Assembly: GCA_035578905.1 (NCBI GenBank)
Contig: JAQJVL010000307.1
Coordinates: 248,001 to 312,000 of the forward strand
From: Stictocephala bisonia
Lineage: Eukaryota; Arthropoda; Insecta; Hemiptera; Membracidae
Direction: 5' to 3'
Length of the DNA stretch: 64,000 bases
Shown here: piece after piece, positions 48,160 to 59,032 of the stretch
How the letters are laid out: every line of letters begins with the position of its first letter
Position numbering within the stretch: position 1 is the first letter of the stretch
The notes under the pieces: model-generated
The model's input: the letters and a program-made list of their open reading frames with translations, nothing else
What the model was told of the DNA's origin: nothing
Databases searched by the model: none
Translations under genes and position numbers: made by a program

Positions 48160-50445
48160 CGTGTAATCTGTTTATCATTACACTTTTATCGATATCAGAT
48201 TCGATACTAATCGTTCTTGTATCGATCCGATTTGATTTATTGATTTACTCTTTATGACTGACCTGATACAACTCGACGATCTACAGAGCCACTTTATACA
48301 CTGTTACACTTCTAACGATACCAAATTCGATTCTAATCGTACTTTTATCGATACAATATGATTCATTCATTCACTCTTTATAACTCACATGATACAACTC
48401 AGCGATCTATATAACCACTTTGTACACTGTTACACATCTTTTAACGATGCCAGATTCGATACGATGCCAAAAATGATCCAATGTGATTCATTCATCAACT
48501 ATCTTTTGAACCACTGTTTACACTATTACACTTCTGACGATTCTAAATTCAGAATCGATACTAATCAATCATTGACATAATATGATTCATTCACCGACTA
48601 TCTATTGAACACTGCTACTCTTCAAACTATACCAAATCTAATATTATTTATATTTTTACATCTATTCCATGTGATTTATTTATAAAATATCTATAGAATC
48701 ACTGTATACACTGTTACACTTCTAACGTATCCAAATTCAACTCTAATCGTTCTTTCATCTATCCAATAAAATGTATCCATCAACTATCTATCGAACCACT
48801 TTTTACACTATTACACTTTTAACTATACCTAATTTAACACTAATCGTACTTTCATCAATCTAATAATATTTATCCATCAACTAACTATCGAACCACTTTT
48901 TACACTATTACACTTTTAACTATACCTAATTTAACACAAATCACACTTTCATGAATCCAATAAAATGTATCCATCAACTATCTATCGAATCACTTTTTAC
49001 ACTATTACATTTTTAATAACACCAAATGTAACACTAATCGTACTTTCATCTATCCAATAAAATGTATCCATCAACTATCTATCGAACCACTTTTTACACT
49101 TTTAACTATACCTAATTTAACACTAATCGCACTTTCATCAATCCAATAAAATGTATCCATCAACTATCTATCGAACCACTTTTTACACTATTACACTTAA
49201 CTATACCTAATTTAACACTAATCGCACTTTCATCAATCCAATAAAATGTATCCATCAACTATCTATCGAACCACTTTTTACACTATTACACTTTTAACTA
49301 TACCTAATTTAACACTAATCGCACTTTCATCAATCCAATAAAATGTATCCATCAACTATCTATTGAACCACTTTTTACAATATTACACTTTTAAATATAC
49401 CTAATTTAACACTAATCGTTCTTTCATCTGTCCAATAAAATGTATCCATCAACTATCTATCGAACCACTTTTTACACTATTACACTTTTAACTATACCTA
49501 ATTTTACACTATCGTACAATCATCAATCCAATAAAATGTATCCATCAACTATCTATCGAACCACTTTTTACACTTTTACATTTTTAATAACACAAAATGT
49601 AACACTAATCGTACTAACCACTTTTTACACTATTACACTTTAAACTATACCTAATTTAACACTAATCGTTCTTTCATCTATCCAATAAAATGTATCCATC
49701 AACTATCTATCGAACCACTTTTTACACTATTACACTTTTAACTATACCTAATTTAACACTAATCGCACTTTCATCAATCCAATAAAATGTATCCTTTAAC
49801 TATCTATCGAACCACTTTTTACACTATTACACTTTTTAACTATACTTAATTTAACACTAATCGTACTTTCATCTATCAAATAAAATGTATCCATCAACTA
49901 TCTATCGAACCACTTTTTACACTATTACATTTTTAATAAACAAAATGTAACACTAATCGTACTAACCACTTTTTACACTATTACACTTTAAACTATACCT
50001 AATTTAACACTAATCGTACTTTCATCTATCCAATAAAATGTATCCATCAACTATCTATCGAACCACTTTTTACACTATTACACTTTTAACTATACCTAAT
50101 TTAACACTAATCGTACTTTCATCTATCCAATAAAATGTATCCTTCAACTATCTATCGAACCACTTTTTACACTATTACACTTTTAACTATACCTAATTTA
50201 ACACTAATAGTAATTTCATCAATCCAATAAAATGTATCCATCAACTATATATTGAACCACTTTTACACTATTACACTTTTAACTATACCAAATTCAGCAC
50301 TAATCGTACTTTCATCTATCCAATAAAATGTATCCATCAACTATCTATCAAACCACTTTTTACACTATTGCATTTTTATCTATACCAAATGTAACACTAA
50401 TCGTACTCTCATCGATCCAATATAATTCATTGATTCCAAGATTCC
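48160..50445. repeat. 97-bp satellite, about 20 copies
   Basis: Units of about 97 bp with CCAATAAAATGTATCCATCA, ACTATCTATCGAACCACTTT, TTACACTATTACACTTTTAA and CTAATTTAACACTAATCG. Copies at the left end (48160-48760) are much more diverged and retain GATACAA/GATTCATTCA forms, so the array was homogenised towards the right. A deleted unit (GTACTAACCACTTT) occurs at 49611 and 49959, a 348-bp block duplication. Short ORFs within are periodic accidents. Confidence 0.95.
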
Positions 50446-50770
50446 AATAGATAAACTATCTAATGAACTACTTTTTTAAAATCCGTTCAGTTAACTATGT
50501 ATTTTTAACTAACAACCTCAATATACCGCTATGACTGTGTAGCCACGAACAGTAGAAAACTTGAAGAGCATTATCCGGCTTGTATTATGAATAATTTCAC
50601 TGTATTCATATACCTACGGTGTATGTAATTCCACTTTAACTAGATGGCATACAGTCGTATTGAGTTAAAGTATGTGGTAAATCTGTTAATTTGCAAACAT
50701 TCATTGCAAGTGGAATTACGTACTGTATGAGCAAATATTGAAAAGATCTCATACTTTTGAAGTTTCATAG

Positions 50771-50856
50771 AATTTTGTCACTCAGCTTGCACTCTTACTC
50801 TCATGTCACTAAATTTTGTCACTCAGCTTGCACTCTTACTCTCATGTAACTAAATG
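50771..50856. repeat. 41-bp direct repeat, two copies
   Basis: ATTTTGTCACTCAGCTTGCA CTCTTACTCTCATGT occurs at 50772 and 50813, with one substitution near the end. Confidence 0.95.
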
Positions 50857-52409
50857 ATAAATCGAAAATTTCAATACACGTATTGATTAATAAAAAGAAA
50901 TATTTGATACCACAAAATATAATTTAAATGTATTACTTCATTATCTTATTTTAATATCTTTTATTGTCTTGTACGACATGTATTACTTATTTTAAAAACA
51001 TTGTGGTCCAGTATATACTGTGTTATTATCTTTACGTTAAATTCAGTAAGCAAATCAGTCCCCACGCAATTTATCGAGCTAGGAAGAAGGCAAGATAATT
51101 TGATTTCATTCATTTTAATGTTCAAGGACTGAGGATGGTGGGAAAGTATCAGTAATAAAACAAATTATTCTGACATTTTGAGGGAATGCATATTTTTAGC
51201 ATGGCTTTGCACAAAGAGAGTACTTTTGGAAATTCCGTCAGGAAAAGCTGTTATAAGCATTCTTTTATGTCTTAAGAACATTAACAATAGATAATTATTA
51301 AATTTAAAAAGCCTCAGCTAAAAACACAAGAAACCCTTATTTGTTCTGTTTAATATCTATTTAGTACAGTTAACATTTTAATGTTAAATAACTAGGCGAG
51401 TCGGAAGGCACGAGCGCAGTGAGTGAGACTACAAATCGCTGACTCAAGCATAGTGACATGGTTGGCAAGGAAAGCATGCAGGGGTGTTCCCTAGTTTATA
51501 TTATTTCATAGAAATATTAGTATAGGTTATATAAAATAATGTACATGGTTATAGCGTCAGCAATATTAACACATGATGGTCATATATATGGGTTGCTTCA
51601 TTCATGATCATTATTATTAGTGTTATATTATGCAAGTTTATTCCGTACTTCAAGTTTTATACAAGCGCTAAGTGCTCTTGTAATTATAGTCCTTATATGT
51701 GCTCTGATGACGTTGATAAATTACAAACAAGATTGCTGTAACTGAAAAGTTGATTGTTGGTAAACACGTTAGCGCAATGTATCGTAAGATAACTATTACG
51801 AACATTCAGTTGTGCAGATCTTAGGGGTGGGGCCGATAATTGCTCGTAGTTTAGCCGTAGACAATGATAAATGATAAACTGATTGTAGTTTAGGAGTTGT
51901 TAATAAATAACTTAGTATTAACATTTTTATTGATTATTGATAATCAAGATTGATGATGGAAAAACGTTCTAGAGGTTCAGATTTTAAGACATCTAATTTG
52001 AATACTATGGTGTTCAACTTTTAAGTAGATTTTGTAAAAGTTGCCATATTTCTAGAAGATAACATATGGGGGACCGACGTTGATAACTGCTAGATTTGGC
52101 AGTGATATGTAACGTAAGAGATAATATCAATGTTAAGTACTGCTGCTTTGAAACGGAATCGTTGTGTTGGTGTATTTGTACTACAAAAGTTTACTGTAGA
52201 GACGTTGAGAAGTAATAAACGTGATAAATGTCATTGAATATGTGATAATAGCTATTTACTCAAATATAATTACAGACAAGTAACAATACACAGAGTACTC
52301 ATAAGACTGGAATACTATCATTACAACAGACAGTCTATCTGCAGTCAGTGTGTGAGGGTGTTACCATAATAGTTGGGGGGTGAAACAGAGAGCACCATTT
52401 GCATATTAA
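50857..52409. other. AT-rich DNA, no gene seen
   Basis: Patch 51390-51500 is G+C-richer and ends with GCAGGGGTGTTCCCTAGTTT, related to 5305 and 10905. No ORF of note. Confidence 0.4.
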
Positions 52410-52525
52410 TGTTGGCCTTATGTGAACTGGCAAAGTCTGACAACCGCGCTCAGTCCACAAACGTTCGACGCGATGTAAAGTGGACAGTCCACAAACTATA
52501 GAAAATGTCTACTGTTTAGCGCACA
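52410..52525 (+). mobile_element. Foldback element, GTGGACTG family, copy 7
   Basis: GTCTGACAACCGCGCTCAGT, CCACAAACGTTCGACGCGAT and GTGGACAGTCCACAAACTAT give the clearest unpaired core, followed by ACTGTTTAGCG as at 1132. Confidence 0.78.
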
Positions 52526-53330
52526 GCCGAGAGTTCTATATTTAGTTAGTTTATCTGTATTATAACCACTTGCGTGCATGTCCATGAACAACCTTGGTGA
52601 CAGGTTAATTACAGGTTTTATCTAAAAAAAATACTTGCTGGAGTTTGTCTCATCTTGGACCCGAGGCAATTCTGACTCGCACGCGATGTTAGAAGACACT
52701 GTAGCATGTTCAGTCACCAGAACGATCAGGTGAGAGTGATGGAATGAAGACTCAAGACAGCCACATGGAAGTCCTTTACAAACCTTGAGAGTGAGTTAAA
52801 TGTATCGAAATTCATCAATAAGGATCGTTAGATCAAATGTTGTGCTTGTTTGAAAACTACTAACTTGTGATAGTTTTTAATGACGGTTAAATTTTATGCA
52901 CCGTGTATTTTGTAAGTATCAAAAACTAAAGGAAAGATGGTAAAGCAACGTAAACCACTGTAAAGACGTTATTACGTTTTCTTAGTGTATACGACTTCGT
53001 ACGCTGTCCTGAGAAACTTGGCATATTAGAAACTTTCTCAGTAAAAGTAAATTTTGATTGATATTTTTAAATTTACTTTCTTTATAGTTGGGATGTTTGA
53101 ATTATTGTGTAAGATAAGATTACATGGCATTGAGGTGGCTATTGTGTTTACTTATGTTGCTTATAGCTGTGAGGGATGCTGAGTACATAATCGAAGCTAT
53201 TTCAGTGAACAAAGTATATACATAGAAACAGTATAAATGAATGCATTTGGCAGTATTGCATCTGTTTTAGCACATAAACCCGTTTAATTATTGAAAACTA
53301 ATAATTACCTTGTAGCATATTACTTTACTC
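52526..53330. other. Non-coding DNA, one G+C-richer patch
   Basis: 52645-52800 is somewhat G+C-richer and unique in the window. No ORF. Confidence 0.4.
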
Positions 53331-53799
53331 ACCAGTTCTCATGGACCAGCAGGCCTATGTGCGAAGTTAGCAAGCAAGCAACAAGTGAAGTACCGACAGT
53401 TAGTAAGCAACAAGTGAAGTACCGACAGTTAGTAAGCAACAAGTGAAGTACCGACATTTAGTAAGCAACAAGTGAAGTATCGACAGTTAGTAAGCAACAA
53501 GTGAAGTACCGACAGTTAGTAAGCAACAAGTGAAGTACCGACAGTTAGTAAGCAACAAGTGAAGTACCGACAGTTAGTAAGCAACAAGTGAAGTACCGAC
53601 AGTTAGTAAGCATCAAGTGAAGTACCGACAGTTAGTAAGCAACAAGTGAAGTACCGACAGTTAGTAAGCAACAAGTGAAGTACCGACAGTTAGTAAGCAA
53701 CAAGTGAAGTACCGACAGTTAGTAAGCTCAGCCAAGGATTTGACCCTTGGAAAATTGATTCCGTTGTATAACGCCTCAACCACTGAGCCATCACGTCGG
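53331..53799 (-). mobile_element. SINE-A copy with internally expanded body
   Basis: Minus strand: head CGACGTGATGGCTCAGTGGT (from 53799) with a box B-like GGGTCAAATCC, then an array of 29-bp units (53727-53366), then TTCGCACATAGGCCTGCTGG and CATGAGAACTGGT (to 53331). Head and 3' block match 26469-26643 and 16381-16502 in order. The array unit (GTCGGTACTTCACTTGTTG) equals the single-copy body block GGTCAGTACTTCACTCGTTG of the other SINE-A copies, so the array lies within the element. Confidence 0.86.
53366..53727 (-). repeat. 29-bp minisatellite, 12 units, inside SINE-A
   Basis: Twelve units of GTTAGTAAGCAACAAGTGAA GTACCGACA (plus strand). The first is 33 bp because of an extra AGCA-type insertion, the next eleven are exactly 29 bp, and a 10-bp partial unit ends the array. 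Only a few single-base variants, so expansion was recent. Confidence 0.96.
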
Positions 53800-54006
53800 A
53801 CATTTGTTTATAATACTAAATAATCTACGAAAATTACACGCGTGTGGAATCAAAAACAATACAAAACTTTTAGAACATTTACAATCACATCTATGCAATT
53901 TTTTATATATGGATTTTATTTTTAAGTAATATATACACATATATTTAATAGTATAATATATATTTAATTGCTTTATCAAAGTGTCCCCTCCACCACATTT
54001 GACTTT

Positions 54007-54469
54007 CATTATTCATTATTCATTATTCATCTCTAAGACGCCGATCGTAGAGATATGGGCGAATATGATGCGTGAATGAGTGTGATGAGTGTATATGATG
54101 AACGAGTGTAGTCATTGTTACTATCTGAGTTCGACTAAGGTCAGAAAGGACTATTTATTAATAGCCCAATAGCCAGGGCAACTATGGGACCTACAGCTTT
54201 ACGTGGAATCCGAACCACGTAGTGTTGGTCTGATTTTTCAGCTAACTGACAAGTTTGACACTTAGTTCTCTTCCCTACACAATACACGAACCTTGACTAC
54301 CATTCAACACGGACACTCCAGACTTCTCTAGTAGTGTCTATATTGATGACAACCATTGAGCGGACGCCGTGTCGGTATTAAGAGAACCGAGCATGGAACC
54401 TATCGCCTACAATCTCCCAAACACTTTGTCCCCAAGTAGCTGAGTTACAGCACTGCGCCACCAGTGCCG
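54007..54469 (-). mobile_element. SINE-B, fullest copy (about 463 bp)
   Basis: Minus strand starts GGCACTGGTGGCGCAGTGCT, a tRNA-like box A region, with GATAGGTTCCATGCTC as a possible box B. It continues through GTGTCCGTGTTGAATGGTAG, the central TTCGGATTCCACGTAAAGCT GTAGGTCCC domain and CATATTCGCCCATATCTCTA, and ends in a (TGAATAA)n tail at 54007-54030. Flanks GACTTTCATT and GACTTCTCATTT may be a worn target duplication. The strongly conserved centre resembles SINE superfamily core domains. Confidence 0.85.
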
Positions 54470-56078
54470 ACTTCTCATTTGCACTCGCTATTTAAACTAC
54501 AACGAATCTGTGAGAGTCAGCGCATCACCAAGATCCCTTTTCACGGACTAAAACAATAGGAATAGTGCTCATAGACCCTCTCCAGAACGAGTAAGAGATA
54601 GATGGGTTTTTCATGTCACTGGCAAAGAAGGCGTCTCTGGCCGTGTTATGTGAGTGAATGACTTGCACGCGAATTGTAGATTTATTTTTCCACAGGAAGG
54701 AGGGTCGGTTGTTTGACATGTGCTCTTTCTCAGGCGTCCGCCCCGTGACTCGTGACACGATCAGTACGAGACTATAAATACCATGCCTCACTTACTAACC
54801 CCTATATTATCCTATTTAACTCCATGACCTTTCTATTAATATAATATACATTTATTTGGGTTTATTTTTGTTATTTATCTTGATTATATCGCTTTTCTTG
54901 AGAAGATAGTACGTGTTTATTGAATGACAACGATGTAATTTTTCATGCTTTAATACTTTGTCTTATATATTTTGTTTCAAACTACGTTCTTATTCATTTT
55001 TTTACACATAACTATAAATCATATAATTTTTATGAATTAACAAAAGCATTTTCTGTAGTTATTTAGTTAATATATTTTTATATCGCTGTGTAATTAGGCT
55101 TGACGTTTTTTGTTGAATTCTAAATGAAATGCAAGCAATAATTAACTGTAAATGAGTAAAACTTTATAATTAAAAATTAAACATGATTAAATAAATTCAA
55201 CTTATTCAAATGTTAAAATATGTTTTATAACCGTAATCATCTAACAAGCAAAACGTAATCTATAAATAAAAAATGTCTACCAATTGCTTCTATTTTCATT
55301 ATTTAAAACGAAATTTATGATACTTTGGAAATGTTGTTCTATGCCCAAATACTTTATTTACATTCAGTTGGTTGTTGTCTGTTTTAATTATTTAAGAGTT
55401 TGGTTGCCTGTAATAGTTTTTAACGCAAGAGGTAATTTTTATATAAATATTTCATTTTTAATAATTTGTTTTGTATGCATTATATTTTTGTTTATTTATT
55501 TTTATTTGATACATTTTTATTTTCTTGAATTTGTTTTATTATAATGACTTTTAATACGCTACTTATTAAAACGTTTTTATTATTAAATTTATTTTGAAAC
55601 GTGATACGGAGAAAGTGTCTGTTCAGCTTTAAAGCTCTACACTTTTTTCTAAAGCAGGGGACTAACCCCATTTGTATTACTTAACCTCAGATTAAAAAGC
55701 AAACAGTGTTAACTGAGATGAATGGCGTTTTTGTTAAAGAAATAAAAAATGAAGGCGAAAACAGCTCCCTGAGGACCAATACAAAGGTCTCCGCTGTGTC
55801 CCCTCTCGGCCTGTAAATGTAAATTTATTTCCGCAGCTGTGAAAAGCTGCGATTGGCCAGCGTGTTCTCTGTCCAACACAACTAATTGTACTCCTATTCA
55901 ACCACTCGTACCATGTACGTGACAGAGGACTTCTTCCAACTCGTTCCAACTCCCGTAAATTTAAGGTAGTACAATCGGCTTTCTGAGTTAATTATTTCCC
56001 AATTTTGAAATCAAAATTAGTTAATGTATATTCCTTTGAGACAAGAAAAAGATACAATAAAAATGTTTAACCACTAAA
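54470..56078. other. Non-coding DNA with two G+C-richer islands
   Basis: Islands at 54480-54800 and 55734-55955 are unique in the window. The second includes CCGCAGCTGTGAAAAGCTGC GATTGGCC, an E-box/CCAAT-type cluster. The ORFs across them (88 and 71 codons, minus) show no recognised domain. The ORF at 55284-55544 is AT-driven hydrophobic sequence. Confidence 0.4.
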
Positions 56079-56485
56079 TTAGAAGTTGTGGCCTATTGAA
56101 TAGGCGAATTTTCCTAATTTTAAATCAGCGTCAAGACAAAACCGTCTGAAGTACAAATAAATTTTTTATAATACGATTTGTTTCACATAATTTAAGGGAT
56201 TAAGATTTTATCCATTTTTTATTTTAAAAAAATTATAATTTTAAAGGTGATAAATATCCTTTTTAAAACTATAAATACTTGTACATTTAAAAACAATGAA
56301 AACATCTTAATCCCTTCAGTTATGTGTAAAAAACATAGTTATAAAAAGATAAATTTTTACCTCGTAAAGTTTTATCAATGAATACAAACTCTAGAGTTTG
56401 TATTCATTGATAGAGTTTGTATTCATTGGTTTTATCTTAATGTTGATTTAAAATCAGCTAAATTCACCACGCCCACAAGTTCTAA
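56079..56485. mobile_element. Nested palindromic element (407 bp) with 40-bp perfect palindrome
   Basis: Ends TTAGAAGTTGTGG and CCACAAGTTCTAA (12 of 13 pair). Next inwards, ATTTTAAATCAGCGTCAAGA pairs with the TTAATGTTGATTTAAAAT region, then CACATAATTTAAGGGATTAA GAT (56186 onward) pairs with ATCTTAATCCCTTCAGTTAT GTG (56304 onward). 56373-56412 is a perfect 40-bp palindrome centred on CTCTAGAG, followed by a 19-bp third half-copy. Non-coding; MITE-like. Confidence 0.85.
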
Positions 56486-57684
56486 TGTTTTGGTAAAAAA
56501 CATTTATGTATTTTGCGTGTTTAAGGGAAGGTGCATTAAATAATCTTGACTTTAAAATTTGAAAATAATTAACTCACCGAAACCAACTGTACCACCTGAA
56601 ATGGACATATGGTGGAATTAAATACTCTTTAAATTAAGTATAGATTTACATTTTGTAGGAATGTGCATTTTATAAAAGAAAGCGTTTTGGGTTGTTTACA
56701 ATAGTGTTTGAGATATTTACTTATACTTTTTAATTGCGCTCCCACTAGCCCCTAGAATCCACTGATCCTCCCACTGACCGAATGACAACACCCAGTTCAA
56801 TTCTAAAACATTAAACAAAAATAGCACTTAGAACCAAACATCACATTCCGATAAATTTGGCCTAAACTGGTTGAATGCAAGTTTATACTCATACCTTCGA
56901 CTTATATACTGCTTTCGGCATCCTCAAAACGCTGAATTCTACAAACTGTCGAAAGTTAACAGCCTCCATCATGTCAGCCTTTAAGTTAAAATAGTCCAGA
57001 TAGGAATCAGTAAAATGTATGTACTTTTTAGCTGATACAGGTATGTATTCTGTATGATTCTATTTTGCATTAAAATGAAGCCCAATTGTAAATTTAGCAA
57101 TAGTTTCAATAAAATAACCTTTATTCAATTATTATAATTATAACAAACCATAATTGAATTCATGATTCAATCATAAATTCCAAATGTTCAATAACACTTG
57201 ATATTGAAACGAAATAACTTTGTCACAGTTAAAAAGGGAGAACTAGTATTGAAATCTATAAAAAAATGAAAATATATTCTTATGTGTATTATGGTGGTTT
57301 CTGTCGGCAAGTTAGCCCGTTTTTTATTTGGTGTTTTGAGATGATATTTCTAAACGTAAACATGATTTTTCGACGAAAAGGCAACATTTTGATTTGCACG
57401 AATTCATGTGCAATTTTGAAAGAATGTATTTCGAGCCTTTCCATTTTAAACAAAATCAGTACTAACATTTAAAATAAAATAGACGCTGTTTAGTTGATAA
57501 TACTGATATTTAAAATAATTAAACTATAAAGAGTTATCATATTAGATTAAAAATGAGTTATATTCATGACAGGTCATTAACTCAACCGTGTCATAAACTT
57601 AACTGGTTAAATAACAAATCCTGTAAAGTTACATAAGATAGGTTCAATTAAGTTATTGCCAATAAAGTTTAATCTCCAGCAGTT
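56486..57684. other. AT-rich DNA, no gene seen
   Basis: No repeat or convincing ORF. The 68-codon ORF at 57266 has no recognised domain. Confidence 0.5.
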
Positions 57685-57990
57685 TCACATGCGGTACGGC
57701 AGCTTTTTGCGTATGCACGTGCAGCATTCCAGGCTTTTTGTCCAGCCCGGCTCATATCGGTGGCCGCCTCCATAAATTATAGTTCTTGCGGCACGGTGAC
57801 ACGCGTGGAGCTGCCGGAATGGAGGGGCTGGAAGAAAGACACGGACCGCGTTGTGTCGGGCTGGAGCTGGAATGGTGGCTGGAGCGGTTTTTGTGACTCC
57901 GGAGCCATTTGTCCAGCCGTCACTATTAATAATACCGAACGACTTGGGCAATTTGGTCGGCCGACAAGTTTGACGTAGTCAAATTAATCC
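57685..57990. other. G+C- and CpG-richer island
   Basis: The most G+C-rich unique stretch of the window, with many CpG dinucleotides (ACACGCGTGGAGC, GACCGCGTTGTGTCGGGCTG, GGTCGGCCGACAAG). Both strands carry short open frames (88 codons minus, 72 plus), but neither has a recognisable domain and each is expected from CpG-rich sequence. It could be an exon, a promoter/CpG-type element or a conserved enhancer. Confidence 0.4.
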
Positions 57991-58242
57991 TTACTCTAGT
58001 GTTAAATGAATTCGGAGCAAATTGGGAGTGACGATGTGAAGCTATATCTAGCGCTCTGGATAGTTGGGATGGGGGGGGGGTGTGAGAAGGGTGCGCGAGT
58101 GTTGCTAAAGCGTAATACAGTAGTTATAAACACTAAGGAAATATGTTTTTTTTTTATGAGGCCGATCTCCTTCTTAGCCTTACTCTGTCCATTCCACATA
58201 GACTATTGATCTGTGCGAAGAACTTATTCAAACAGAGTAAGG

Positions 58243-58351
58243 GGGCGAGCCAGGACAGTAAACGGTGAATATTACTGAAATTCGAACCAACGCTATCTCG
58301 ACCCAAGCTCTAAGTCCTGACGCCTTAGACCGCTCGGCCACTGGCTCGCCC
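58243..58351 (-). mobile_element. SINE-C-like copy, tRNA-Leu/Ser-type head
   Basis: Minus strand: GGGCGAGCCAGTGGCCGAGC GGTCTAAGGCG (box A) and GGTTCGAATTTC (box B). The 11-bp ends GGGCGAGCCAG and CTGGCTCGCCC are perfect inverted repeats. The T-arm does not pair properly, so it is not called as a tRNA gene. Confidence 0.75.
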
Positions 58352-58869
58352 ATGTTGCGTGATATAATCAATAAATATGCGTATGTTACTATGTATTCCT
58401 TTCAATAGAATTCGTAAAAAGCTATATCTATGAATTTATTACGAAATCAAACACAACATTTTACTAACATTTTGTCTGTGCCTAACATTTTTTAGGCGAA
58501 TATTTTTATTTCTAGTTTTTTTTTATAATAGCTAAAATTCTTCAAACTGTTATTTTGAATTGGTCTACTTAAAAATGTCTAAATGTTTGTGAAATAGTTC
58601 GTAATATTAAAAGTATTTACTGTACATTACGATAGTGCAAATAGTTTGAAGACTGGTCGTGGAGGTCTCTATATGGTAGTTCATTTTATGTTTTACTGCG
58701 AATTCATATTTAAAAATTTCTTCTCATATTTCAAGATTTCATGTCATTAAGCCTTCTTATAGAAGAAGTAACGAATACAAAAAAAAATCTAAAAAAAATG
58801 GTGACAAATCATGAACATGATTCTAGTACAGCCGTGTTTGGGAGCCGCCTACACGGTAGGCGTCGTGTT
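58352..58869. other. AT-rich DNA, no gene seen
   Basis: No ORF with recognisable domain and no clear repeat. Confidence 0.5.
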
Positions 58870-59032
58870 CGTGGTAAACGGACAATCAGCCCAAATCGTT
58901 ACACTATCAAAATCATTTTACTTGTTTAGTAGGGCTGAACATTATGCCGATCTGGGCATAATGTCCGATTCTCTCATTTTGACGAGGTTTCAGTACCTTG
59001 ACCATTTTATCTGGGCAGATTGTCCGGAAACC
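58870..59032. mobile_element. Element with three CGGACAnTnTGCCCAGAT motifs
   Basis: CGGACAATCAGCCCAAAT at 58879-58896, its reverse complement form ATCTGGGCATAATGTCCG at 58950-58967, and ATCTGGGCAGATTGTCCGG at about 59009-59027. The outer pair gives a loose inverted repeat. The 105-codon ORF at 58811-59128 runs through these motifs and has no recognisable domain; I treat it as repeat-derived. Confidence 0.6.

Noticed and set aside
55284..55544. 86-codon hydrophobic ORF as a membrane protein
   Set aside because: Hydrophobicity follows from T-rich sequence; no conserved motif.
58243..58351. tRNA-Ser or tRNA-Leu gene
   Set aside because: Box A and B are present but the T-arm and acceptor stem do not pair as in a tRNA; the same holds for 26469 and 40185.
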